Below are positions 11,801 through 20,289 of a stretch of 64,000 nucleotides of DNA, in pieces (position 1 is the stretch's first letter; each line of letters begins with the position of its first letter). The translations under genes were made by a program, and so were the position numbers. Below the pieces are notes generated by a model. The model had not been told where the DNA came from, made no database searches, and saw only the letters and a list, made by a program, of their open reading frames with translations. Where the stretch lies: contig OX465282.1 in assembly GCA_949987705.1 (NCBI GenBank), positions 9,970,501 to 10,034,500 on the forward strand, read 5' to 3'. Origin of the DNA: Thereva unica (taxonomy: Eukaryota > Arthropoda > Insecta > Diptera > Therevidae).

Positions 11801-12033
11801 CAGGTATATGGAAATGTCGACCGACCCGTTGGAGTCTGAAACAACACCATGTAACCACTGGCGATCTACCAGAGAGTATTCACAGCTCATCCGGCATACA
11901 ACAATCGACAGAACATCTAGGACCTAACCCAGCCCCGCGATCCACGACCTCGGCTGGGCAAAATGTTTGCACAGCAAACAAAACGATAAGTATGCCACAC
12001 GCGTCCGAGTCATTCATGTTGATGACTCAATAA
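8842..12033 (+). CDS. BEL/Pao integrase plus fusion-type envelope
   Basis: 1063 residues, in frame with the upstream polyprotein after one stop codon. An HHCC zinc-binding region covers about residues 30-80. The integrase core has the catalytic triad D105, D171 and E223 (TGLDYAGP, YSDNGTTF, GGIWEAG), followed by a DUF5641-type C-terminal domain (about 300-400). From Met453 (10198) the same frame encodes a type I membrane protein. It has a hydrophobic leader, a furin-like site RNKR ending at residue 569, a hydrophobic segment right after it (GLVGHLLQAIFG), and a transmembrane helix near 974-990. This is the architecture of insect F-type envelopes. In related elements env is usually made from a spliced RNA; here no stop separates it from integrase. 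The last 70 nt lie inside the 3' LTR. The frame appears otherwise intact. Confidence 0.9.
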   Translation: MGGRIQNSRIPYNEKHPVIIPHKHHIAKLLILEAHAATLHGGNEVTHAFIRRRYFIINGKSKIRQVLNKCITCCRHKGQTVTQIMGELPAPRVTPAKPFSHTGLDYAGPIQIRMSKGRGNKSHKGYIAVFVCLATKAIHIEAVTDMTSEAFVAAFRRFTSRRGLVSNIYSDNGTTFVGAQKILDKDLRHAIRNLTTVVGSLATEGVQWHFIPPAAPHFGGIWEAGVKSIKSHLKKVIGCTTLTFEEMSTLLCQIEACLNSRPLYPLPSDPSSILTLTPGHFLVGQELVGLPEPTIDNNITTLSRWKQVQKMTQDFWKVWQSEYLSRLQQRTKWKSGARVIEVGQIVLVKDENCAPTRWPLARIIEIHPGKDGVVRVVTLRVKENSTIKRPVTKICVLPVEDDNLTNAEHTTSTELKTCAGTHVTVTSNHQTGTESHLHADKKTAHKSATTWNMAKLVLTTLVILSSIQPGHTHYTIKYPQPGLFIEQIGHAKLKRGTIKVEVLIPINTTADTSRVNNIITKMEQTCSEAKRFEDNTHCRTLLEHLLERKSTILNEIEAINQRRKRRNKRGLVGHLLQAIFGVNDEVYTDIEHLQHNQDMLRQAANHQANILVSTMTRINDTEVRMGRQFDLVTNKLNRVISEVNKIEGWYDKIDSNMVSTQILAAYQIAKDILEDLKQHYIKILQAGYGKGNIMDFITPSKLAEITDQAASKMPSNLRIIPEPGNDMEIFIADSDVKVFGFLHITDADTFNMIKATPIPQRINNNTYVTPQISSAILAIEYNNQKYFEITEEEMRNCVSLEKYSKLCTPAVVSDLVKNPNCIIDEIYQRHNRQECPLKQLKIHSVIWKHLFLANTWLFIADPPTTAAIKCNGQREDVTLHGVGILQTTQDCVIETTKNILFSEVRNKVIIQSTFLKPMNFNITGIFNPTGIDSKPVMLDPILKTSDTFSSIIHDPTGLQVQSSTWKTIGHHTATTAGSVLLTIAIIAGIWKCRPTRWSLKQHHVTTGDLPESIHSSSGIQQSTEHLGPNPAPRSTTSAGQNVCTANKTISMPHASESFMLMTQ

Positions 12034-12288
12034 TAAAATATAATTACGATCACCGAGTCAATAACTTATTGATTAATGTTGCTCCAATTAATAATATAAA
12101 AAAAATGATTATGTTGCACAAATGTTAACATATAAATTAAGCTCTGGAAAATTAAAAATTCAGTTGAGAACCAACAGCAACTCAAAGTGTTTTCTTTAAC
12201 CACCAAAACTGCTACTAAATCGATTAGGTTGTGCAGTCCTAATCACCCAGTACAAATAACAGTCCAGCTCATACCAGTGAGCTATACA
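11964..12288 (+). repeat. Inner BEL 3' LTR
   Basis: 325-bp partner of 4134-4458. The env reading frame runs 70 nt into it and stops at 12033. The sequence just upstream is not a strong polypurine tract, only GGGCAAAA. Confidence 0.94.
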
Positions 12289-12412
12289 TAGCGAATTTTG
12301 TGAAATTAAATTTTGAAATAAAGTGACAAGTTGAATTATTGCCGCAGTCTTTCACTCTAAGTTATTGTTATAATCACTGAATTGTTCAAACAGGCTACCA
12401 TAGCCCCGAACA
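12289..12412 (+). repeat. Outer BEL 5' LTR, second part
   Basis: Bases 12289-12293 are the second copy of the TAGCG duplication. Bases 12294-12412 are the last 119 bp of the split 1320-bp LTR, matching 18105-18223 and ending CA. Confidence 0.92.
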
Positions 12413-12414
12413 TT

Positions 12415-12428
12415 TGGTCCTTCGAGCC
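12415..12428 (+). promoter_or_regulatory. tRNA primer-binding site, outer BEL
   Basis: TGGTCCTTCGAGCC lies two bases after the outer LTR and is identical over 14 nt to the inner element's site. The sequences diverge straight after it (GGATC versus TTTAA). Confidence 0.75.
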
Positions 12429-12549
12429 GGATCTTAGTCAAGATTCCGGTATAATAAATATATTCAGTGATTTAACGTGGCTTAGAGAACTGCCTGCATT
12501 AGCAAAGTCTTAAATAGAAATTATTATCGAACTATCGTTAAATCCAATC

Positions 12550-15500
12550 ATGGACAAACTTGTAAAAAAACAAGAGTTATTAGTCGAGGAGCTACAAAAC
12601 TCTCTCAGAAATTACGGAAAGGACTCGAAAACACGGAAGACGACCCAGTATCTTAAAAGGCGTCTTGCTCGCGTGAATTCGTTATGGGAACAAATTTCAA
12701 TTAATCATTCCACCTTAGTAGATGCGGCCGCAGAGGAAAAACCCATCGAAGCCGTAGCTGACTATATATCAGGACCAACCTTCATGGAAACAGAGGAAGT
12801 CTACCTGCTTCACGTGGGTGAATTGGAAGACCTGATATCATCAGCAGAAACTTCGAAAACCACCCTTTCTATACAAAATTGTGCTCCATCGGGTTCCCCT
12901 GGATCAAACGCCAATATTGATCCAGGAGTAGAAACTTCGCTAAAACTCCCTCGCATTTCATTACCAAGCTTTTCCGGAAACTACGCCGAGTGGACATCGT
13001 TCCACGATCTGTTTGTAGCCCTCATACATAATAAGAGAAACTTGTCTAATGCCGAAAAACTACATTACTTGAAGGCAAGTACCCATGGTGAGGCTGCGCG
13101 ACTCATTCAAGGCTTCGCAATCACCGACCTCAATTATGAGACAGCTTGGAATATTTTGAAGGAACGGTTTGACAATAAAAGAATGTTAGTACACGTTCAA
13201 CTTGACAAATTGTTTAACCAGGCCCAAGCTAGCGAAAACGCCGATTCAGTTAAAAAATTACTCGATACTACCACGGAAAGTGTCCAAAGTCTACAGAATC
13301 TAGATGTACAGGATATCTTTGATCTAATGCTAATTTATATCGTGACTAGGAAATTGCCTAGAGACTCCTTGCAGCTCTGGGAACAACAAATCGCCAGTGA
13401 TAACAAGCTACCTTCTTTCGACACTCTAAAGCAATTCCTAGAAACTCGCTTTCGTACACTGGAGGCTATCGATTCAACTAAATCAAACCCAACTAGAAGC
13501 ATCCAGCAAAGCAAATCTATCTCTAAAATTCAGTCATTCGTCGTTAATCAAATTTCTACATGTGCGCATTGTGGAACGGACCATTCACTGAGAAATTGTC
13601 CACAGTTCATCGCGCTTCCTCTCACCGAAAGGAACGTCATCGTGCGACATAGTGGTCTATGTATTAACTGCCTAGGACGCGGACATCATGCTTCAGCCTG
13701 TCCTAGTAAACATACCTGCATCCATTGCAAAAAAAGACACCATTCGCTTCTACATGTTAATCCCACCATGCCGACATCTCCAAATCCCACAAACTCTGAG
13801 GCAAGCTCGAACCATACGAGTCTCCATTCACTCGATTCTACTACTACAGCTCAAACTGCTATACCGCAAGGCCAGATAAACGCGCTGCATTCTTCATCAC
13901 ATAAAGAAGTCCTTCTCTATACAGCCCTCATAACATTGCAAGGAACGCATGGTATACAGCGAACGTTCAGAGCACTCCTTGACCCAGGCTCACAGTCATC
14001 ATTTATATCGGAACACGCCGTTCAAACATTAGCGTTGCCCAAAAGGCGTATCACCGCTCCAATATTTGGAGTAGGACAAGCCGAAGTTGGGACAGCTGAG
14101 ACCATAGTGGAAACTGCTCTAGTAGTCCCATCACACAACTTTACGCTGGAAGTGACAGCGCTAGTGTTCAAGAACTTAACCAGTCAATTACCATCCCAAC
14201 CTATCACGTCAACCCAGTGGAATCATGTACAAGGGCTCAAGTTGGCTGATCCTACATTTCATCTTCCAGGCCGTATCGACGTCATTGTTGGTGCAGATAT
14301 TTACGGATCACTCCTCCTACCCGACATCCGCAGAGGTCTGAAAGGTCAACCTACCGCTCAAAATACGATCCTTGGCTGGATATTAAGTGGAGAAGCATCT
14401 AAAGAAGACAGCAACTCGACCCCGATCAATTCTTTTACATCAATATTGTCTTTAACCAGTTTCAGTCAACAAGCCCAGAAATTGCAACGTGTTGAAGAAG
14501 TCCCCACAACAGCAGAACTCAGACGTGAACAGCAGGGCATTCCACTCACGGACAGTCCGTCCAACATCAGAAATCGGCTAACGTCTACACACAAGCCAGG
14601 ATTTAGTCAGCAATTAGTTCGCCAGAAGCATATCGAGTCTGCTCCTGTTCATCCTCAATCAAAACTCTTCTCAACACCAGAGAATAGTCCCACGCGAAAT
14701 TCAACGCTCAAAGCGCAAACCAGTGCAGAGAAGCCGCTCAGTAATCCAAAATCACTTCGTACACCTCTCAGTAGTCGAGTCCTAAGAAAGCCAAAGAGTT
14801 ACCCAAATTTAGTGTCACCAGTGGTCAGCAAAGTTTCGTCTAGTACTAAACCCCCCGGCAACGGCATCAACAACAACAGCAGCAAGGTTGTCAGCAGGAA
14901 CTTCGCCACTACTAAAGGAACTCCGAAAGCCTCTCCGATTCTGAAGAGACCCTCATCACATCGCAGTCTCAACTCCGTAGCAGTCTCTCGCAAAACGCTA
15001 GGCACTTCGGGATCAAAAAACCCTCTAGCCGCAGGACAGCCATTCACATCTGGGCATCATTCGCCACTGAAATCTTCTACATCGGTATCAAGACTGGATG
15101 GAATCAGCTTAAAGACGAAGGCAAGAACAAACGGATCCAAAGATAAATTGAACCAAAATTGTAAATCGTCCAAACATAAATCCGATCGGGGCTCGAAGGA
15201 GCGCATCACGGACAGGGTCTTGGATTCTATTGCAGTACGAAAACCTAGGAAGAAAAACACTCTAATCGATCAACGAGATGTAACTTATCACCCAGCGGCT
15301 AAAAGGAATTTAACCGAGATTAACCTTTATCCACAAAGAGATGCAACGAAGCAGCAGCAGCAACAGTCTATGATGCAAGAACTACAAACTCCCTCAGAAA
15401 GATTAACACTAGTAAATATGTCCCTTAAAGCTCAAATCGTTGAATTATCAAAATGCCAATTAGAGATGATACCACTACGTGACAATTCCCTTCTTTCGAC

Positions 15501-16722
15501 CAATGAGAAACACCAACAGGACTATCAACGGCGGCATAGCTCAGCATCAGCATTAAAAACGCTTCCAGATAATCATAAAGCTGATGGAACTCCATGCGTT
15601 ACTCCGGATTGGAATAAACATTCATCAAGTATTGAAATATCTGTCGCCTGTCTGCAGGACAAATCGATTGAAAAACCCCACTATTGGACAACCCGTCAAG
15701 GACCGGCCGATCTCCAATCGCAACTTACTGAACTTCACTCAGACAATGAACATCTTTTAGAGAAGAAAGATGTACATTTTCAATCATTATGTCGTCAAAC
15801 TGAGAAACTCGAAGACTCTCGCCCTCGAATAGGTACACTACAAGAGTTACCATTTCGAAAATCTAGCCAATCTATCGATACTGGAACAACGGAACGTGAA
15901 CGAAAACTTTTAAATATACTAAAAACCGCGCAGAAAGAACATCAAAGTCTACTTATTAAGCAAGAAGAATTGAACTCAGAACTAAATGAACTCCGCCAAG
16001 CCTTAGAGAAGTCGACCAATGAAATCGCAAGACTCCGTGAACGAATTATCTTACTAAACTCGACCACTGATGCCGTTAACGTAGAACGGAAGCAGATCGA
16101 GTACCAGTTAGTACAAGCCAAGTACAAAGTTTCGAGGAATAACGCAATGTATGTACTATCTGACTTTGAGTACCAAATGAAACAAATCAAAACTATACAC
16201 GAAGTATCAACAGCTGCAGGACACTACAAACGAATTGTAGGATCAATGCAAGTGCCACGACAAATCCCCACCTCAAAACCTATATCCATATCAGGTCCTA
16301 TTGAGCATATCCTAGAAAATTATATAATCACCCTAGACGAATATCGGACACGCCGCAGCCAACCACCGCCCAATATAATAGTGGAACCCGCCTTATGGAA
16401 GAAAATTAAGGCCCTTCCACTCCCATGGGCGAAAATTATGTGCGCCAAAGAATCATACCGCACATCCTTCGAAGGGAACATCCTGCGATTCACCCTAAAT
16501 AAAGAGAGAACATGTCGAGTGGTGCTACATCCCCCAAGGAAAAACCCCTTCAACCAGGGCATTCCACCAAAGCACTTAAAGGAACGCAAAAAAAAACCAA
16601 CAACCACAATAAACAACACCAAGAATTCCCTTCAACCAGGGCATTCCACCAAAGCACTTAAAGGAACGCAAAAAAAAACCAACAACCACAATAAACAACA
16701 CCAAGAATTAAAGTTGAAATAA
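12550..16722 (+). CDS. Gag-protease fused to unrelated Ser-rich coiled-coil protein
   Basis: One uninterrupted 1390-residue frame. The first half is BEL/Pao: a DUF1759 gag domain from about residue 133 (LPRISLPSFSGNYAEW), zinc knuckles at about 338-400, and a DUF1758 protease (LLDPGSQSSF near 475) ending around GWILSG near 614. The linker up to about 664 (VEEVPTTAELRREQQ) still resembles the start of a BEL pol. No RT, RNase H or integrase follows. Residues about 665-920 are instead Ser/Pro/Lys-rich and of low complexity. A short polyQ lies near 937, and a strong heptad-type coiled coil runs over about 1112-1198 (ERERKLLNILKTAQKEHQ), before an unrecognised basic tail. This second half looks like captured host cDNA, but I do not recognise the donor. 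Enzymes would have to come from another element. The last residues read through an 82-bp tandem duplication. Confidence 0.85.
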   Translation: MDKLVKKQELLVEELQNSLRNYGKDSKTRKTTQYLKRRLARVNSLWEQISINHSTLVDAAAEEKPIEAVADYISGPTFMETEEVYLLHVGELEDLISSAETSKTTLSIQNCAPSGSPGSNANIDPGVETSLKLPRISLPSFSGNYAEWTSFHDLFVALIHNKRNLSNAEKLHYLKASTHGEAARLIQGFAITDLNYETAWNILKERFDNKRMLVHVQLDKLFNQAQASENADSVKKLLDTTTESVQSLQNLDVQDIFDLMLIYIVTRKLPRDSLQLWEQQIASDNKLPSFDTLKQFLETRFRTLEAIDSTKSNPTRSIQQSKSISKIQSFVVNQISTCAHCGTDHSLRNCPQFIALPLTERNVIVRHSGLCINCLGRGHHASACPSKHTCIHCKKRHHSLLHVNPTMPTSPNPTNSEASSNHTSLHSLDSTTTAQTAIPQGQINALHSSSHKEVLLYTALITLQGTHGIQRTFRALLDPGSQSSFISEHAVQTLALPKRRITAPIFGVGQAEVGTAETIVETALVVPSHNFTLEVTALVFKNLTSQLPSQPITSTQWNHVQGLKLADPTFHLPGRIDVIVGADIYGSLLLPDIRRGLKGQPTAQNTILGWILSGEASKEDSNSTPINSFTSILSLTSFSQQAQKLQRVEEVPTTAELRREQQGIPLTDSPSNIRNRLTSTHKPGFSQQLVRQKHIESAPVHPQSKLFSTPENSPTRNSTLKAQTSAEKPLSNPKSLRTPLSSRVLRKPKSYPNLVSPVVSKVSSSTKPPGNGINNNSSKVVSRNFATTKGTPKASPILKRPSSHRSLNSVAVSRKTLGTSGSKNPLAAGQPFTSGHHSPLKSSTSVSRLDGISLKTKARTNGSKDKLNQNCKSSKHKSDRGSKERITDRVLDSIAVRKPRKKNTLIDQRDVTYHPAAKRNLTEINLYPQRDATKQQQQQSMMQELQTPSERLTLVNMSLKAQIVELSKCQLEMIPLRDNSLLSTNEKHQQDYQRRHSSASALKTLPDNHKADGTPCVTPDWNKHSSSIEISVACLQDKSIEKPHYWTTRQGPADLQSQLTELHSDNEHLLEKKDVHFQSLCRQTEKLEDSRPRIGTLQELPFRKSSQSIDTGTTERERKLLNILKTAQKEHQSLLIKQEELNSELNELRQALEKSTNEIARLRERIILLNSTTDAVNVERKQIEYQLVQAKYKVSRNNAMYVLSDFEYQMKQIKTIHEVSTAAGHYKRIVGSMQVPRQIPTSKPISISGPIEHILENYIITLDEYRTRRSQPPPNIIVEPALWKKIKALPLPWAKIMCAKESYRTSFEGNILRFTLNKERTCRVVLHPPRKNPFNQGIPPKHLKERKKKPTTTINNTKNSLQPGHSTKALKGTQKKTNNHNKQHQELKLK
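16546..16709 (+). repeat. 82-bp tandem duplication at the ORF end
   Basis: Two copies of an 82-bp unit (CCCTTCAACCAGGGCATTCC...) at 16546-16627 and 16628-16709. I saw no mismatch, and both carry a run of nine A. Because 82 is not a multiple of three, the second copy is read in another frame. The last 50 or so residues of the long ORF are therefore probably not a conserved protein end. Confidence 0.88.
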
Positions 16723-16903
16723 ATAAAAAAAAAAAAACTCAAAATTGTTGTGTGATAAATAAAACCCAGCCAAAATCAAGTCAATTGTGTAATTTATTCA
16801 AAAAAAAAAAGTAATAATTATAATATATATAACAATGAAATATATATCAAGGGGCATCATCAACAGCCTTCTATTGAAGCTAACGCTTCAAGGCCCCGGA
16901 GGA
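16723..16903 (+). other. 3' untranslated internal region of the outer BEL
   Basis: AT-rich, with several A runs and AATAAA-like motifs and no ORF. It ends in GGCCCCGGAGGA directly before the 3' LTR, the position expected for the polypurine tract, although the match is short. Confidence 0.5.
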
Positions 16904-18223
16904 TGTTCAATCTTCTAATAGCTACCTAAAAAACACATAACAATAATTACGAGGTTCATATATTTTAACATACTTACCATTGTCCGCATACAAAATCCTA
17001 TATATGTATCCTCCGCATACAAAATTGTCTTCCAAAAAAACATTCAAAAAAAGGGTAAAAACCGTCCAGCAGCAGCTACCCTAAAAGAAAATAAAATCAC
17101 CACAAAGTATTAATTCTTATAAAATAAAATACTTATCTGATAACCCCGAGAAAAACAAAATCCAATTCTCCACTTCAACGTCGACAGACGGCTCCCATTA
17201 AAACCCTAAAGGGAGAAAAAAGGAAAATAATCAAATTAAACTATATATATAGAAAGAATAATAATAATAAAACCTACCGAACAGACAGAACTGACAGCCA
17301 AGTGTCAACACTGACCCACACATAGGAAACACGATCCACAACCAGTTCTGAAGCTCCCCACCAAGCTCCGCTAAGGAAACACGGTCCACAACAAGTTCTA
17401 AAGCTCCCCACCAGGTTCCACTGACGCATTACAGTGGAGCAAATAAATATCGAAGCGCGTTGCCCGAAAGCTTCAGATCACTCTTGATCTTCTACACGGC
17501 TTGATGGTAGAAGAAGTCGCTATTTGCAGCTAGTGGTCTCATCTCGATCGCATTATACGAATTTTAGGTAATGCGAATTTCTAATATATTAGCCGTATTG
17601 AGCTGATATAATTTGCGCAGCTAATAGTCTCATCTCGATCGCATTATACGAATTTTAGGTAATGCGAATTTCTAATATATTAGCCGTATTGAGCTGATAT
17701 AATTTGCGAATTTCTAATATATTAGCCGTATTGAGCTGATATAATTTCACGGTTACATTAATCGCCCTGAGTTTAATGTGACTCTCTAACAACTAACTAT
17801 TAGTTCAAATTTCAGGAAACTATTGAATACATTAGTCGGATTGATGCTAATGTACAAAATCCAATAAATTTAATACACGGAATAGCTGGAAGAGATATTC
17901 ATACCGATTGTAGAATAGCAGAGATTCACACCAACTGCAGAGAAACCAGTCAGGGCCATCTACAACTACAGGAATTTCTAAGCTTGAAAATATAATAAAT
18001 AAACATAAGTATATAGTGAAGTTGAATTGATTTAAATTTAGATTTAGTTAAGGTAATAATTAGCGAATTTTGTGAAATTGCATTTTGAAAGGTAATAATT
18101 AGCGAATTTTGTGAAATTAAATTTTGAAATAAAGTGACAAGTTGAATTATTGCCGCAGTCTTTCACTCTAAGTTATTGTTATAATCACTGAATTGTTCAA
18201 ACAGGCTACCATAGCCCCGAACA
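16904..18223 (+). repeat. Outer BEL 3' LTR
   Basis: An intact 1320-bp LTR, TGTTCAATC to CCCCGAACA, followed by the CCCGC duplication and then the satellite. It holds the same tandem repeat as the left LTR and serves as the uninterrupted reference for the inner insertion site (GGTAATAATTAGCGAATTTT). Confidence 0.95.
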
Positions 18224-20289
18224 CCCGCACTCCCGCATTCCCGCATTCCCGCACTCCCGCACTCCCGCATTCCCGCACTCCCGCATTCCCGCATTCCCGC
18301 ATTCCCGCACTCCCGCACTCCCGCATTCCCGCACTCCCGCATTCCCGCACTCCCGCATTCCCGCACTCCCGCATTCCCGCACTCCCGCACTCCCGCATTC
18401 CCGCACTCCCGCACTCCCGCATTCCCGCACTCCCGCATTCCCGCATTCCCGCACTCCCGCATTCCCGCACTCCCGCATTCCCGCATTCCCGCACTCCCGC
18501 ATTCCCGCACTCCCGCATTCCCGCACTCCCGCATTCCCGCACTCCCGCATTCCCGCATTCCCGCACTCCCGCATTCCCGCATTCCCGCACTCCCGCATTC
18601 CCGCATTCCCGCACTCCCGCACTCCCGCATTCCCGCACTCCCGCATTCCCGCATTCCCGCACTCCCGCATTCCCGCATTCCCGCATTCCCGCATTCCCGC
18701 ACTCCCGCACTCCCGCATTCCCGCATTCCCGCATTCCCGCATTCCCGCACTCCCGCATTCCCGCATTCCCGCACTCCCGCATTCCCGCATTCCCGCATTC
18801 CCGCACTCCCGCATTCCCGCATTCCCGCACTCCCGCATTCCCGCATTCCCGCACTCCCGCACTCCCGCATTCCCGCATTCCCGCACTCCCGCATTCCCGC
18901 ATTCCCGCACTCCCGCACTCCCGCATTCCCGCATTCCCGCATTCCCGCACTCCCGCATTCCCGCATTCCCGCATTCCCGCATTCCCGCACTCCCGCATTC
19001 CCGCATTCCCGCATTCCCGCACTCCCGCACTCCCGCATTCCCGCATTCCCGCATTCCCGCATTCCCGCACTCCCGCATTCCCGCATTCCCGCACTCCCGC
19101 ATTCCCGCACTCCCGCATTCCCGCACTCCCGCACTCCCGCATTCCCGCGATCCCGCACTCCCGCATTCCCGCACTCCCGCATTCCCGCACTCCCGCATTC
19201 CCGCATTCCCGCACTCCCGCATTCCCGCATTCCCGCATTCCCGCACTCCCGCATTCCCGCATTCCCGCATTCCCGCACTCCCGCATTCCCGCACTCCCGC
19301 ACTCCCGCATTCCCGCATTCCCGCACTCCCGCATTCCCGCACTCCCGCATTCCCGCACTCCCGCATTCCCGCACTCCCGCATTCCCGCATTCCCGCACTC
19401 CCGCATTCCCGCACTCCCGCATTCCCGCATTCCCGCACTCCCGCATTCCCGCATTCCCGCACTCCCGCATTCCCGCACTCCCGCATTCCCGCACTCCCGC
19501 ATTCCCGCATTCCCGCACTCCCGCATTCCCGCATTCCCGCATTCCCGCACTCCCGCATTCCCGCATTCCCGCACTCCCGCATTCCCGCACTCCCGCATTC
19601 CCGCATTCCCGCACTCCCGCATTCCCGCATTCCCGCACTCCCGCATTCCCGCACTCCCGCATTCCCGCACTCCCGCATTCCCGCATTCCCGCACTCCCGC
19701 ATTCCCGCACTCCCGCACTCCCGCACTCCCGCATTCCCGCACTCCCGCATTCCCGCATTCCCGCATTCCCGCACTCCCGCATTCCCGCACTCCCGCATTC
19801 CCGCACTCCCGCATTCCCGCACTCCCGCACTCCCGCATTCCCGCATTCCCGCATTCCCGCACTCCCGCATTCCCGCACTCCCGCATTCCCGCACTCCCGC
19901 ATTCCCGCACTCCCGCACTCCCGCACTCCCGCATTCCCGCATTCCCGCACTCCTGCACTCCCGCATTCCCGCACTCCCGCATTCCCGAACTCCCGCATTC
20001 CCGCACTCCCGCATTCCCGCATTCTCGCACTCCCGCATTCCCGCATTCTCGCATTCCCGCATTCCCGCACTCCCGCATTCCCGCACTCCCGCACTCCCGC
20101 ATTCCCGCACTCCCGCATTCCCGCACTCCCGCACTCCCGCATTCCCGCACTCCCGCATTCCCGCACTCCCGCATTCCCGCACTCCCGCATTCCCGCATTC
20201 CCGCACTCCCGCATTCCCGCACTCCCGCATTCCCGCACTCCCGCACTCCCGCATTCCCGCATTCCCGCACTCCCGCATTCCCGCACTCG
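18224..20289. repeat. 10-bp satellite array, right block
   Basis: About 206 copies of the same CCCGCAYTCC unit. Scattered variants (GATCCC at 19149, CTCCTGC near 19951, CCCGAACTCC near 19987, ATTCTCGC near 20023 and 20047) cluster toward the right end, as is usual at the edge of a homogenised array. It ends abruptly in the coding sequence of an R1-type LINE. Long ORFs on both strands here are repeat artefacts. Confidence 0.97.

Larger units (their letters stand above)
4134..12288 (+). mobile_element. Inner BEL/Pao element with envelope gene
   Basis: An 8155-bp LTR element with 325-bp LTRs (4134-4458 and 11964-12288) starting TG and ending CA. The 5-bp TSD TAGCG is at 4129-4133 and 12289-12293. 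It encodes gag, aspartic protease, reverse transcriptase and RNase H, then integrase and a fusion-type envelope, in the standard BEL/Pao order with the optional env at the 3' end. The LTRs look identical, so it is young, and it is younger than the outer element whose LTR it cuts. One in-frame stop codon separates RNase H from integrase. Confidence 0.94.
2933..18223 (+). mobile_element. Outer BEL/Pao LTR element inserted in the satellite
   Basis: Both ends are 1320-bp direct repeats that start TG and end CA. The flanking satellite carries a 5-bp duplication, CCCGC, at 2928-2932 and 18224-18228, the length expected for BEL/Pao integrase. The left LTR is split by a second BEL/Pao element (4134-12288). 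Once that insert and its TSD copy are subtracted, the left LTR is also 1320 bp, and I saw no difference from the right one. The internal region (12413-16903) has a primer-binding site and a single ORF with gag and protease but no reverse transcriptase, RNase H or integrase. The element is therefore non-autonomous and apparently recent. Confidence 0.93.

Noticed and set aside
1..20289. CRISPR-like regular repeats
   Set aside because: There are no spacers; units are directly head-to-tail at 10 bp, and the context is eukaryotic.
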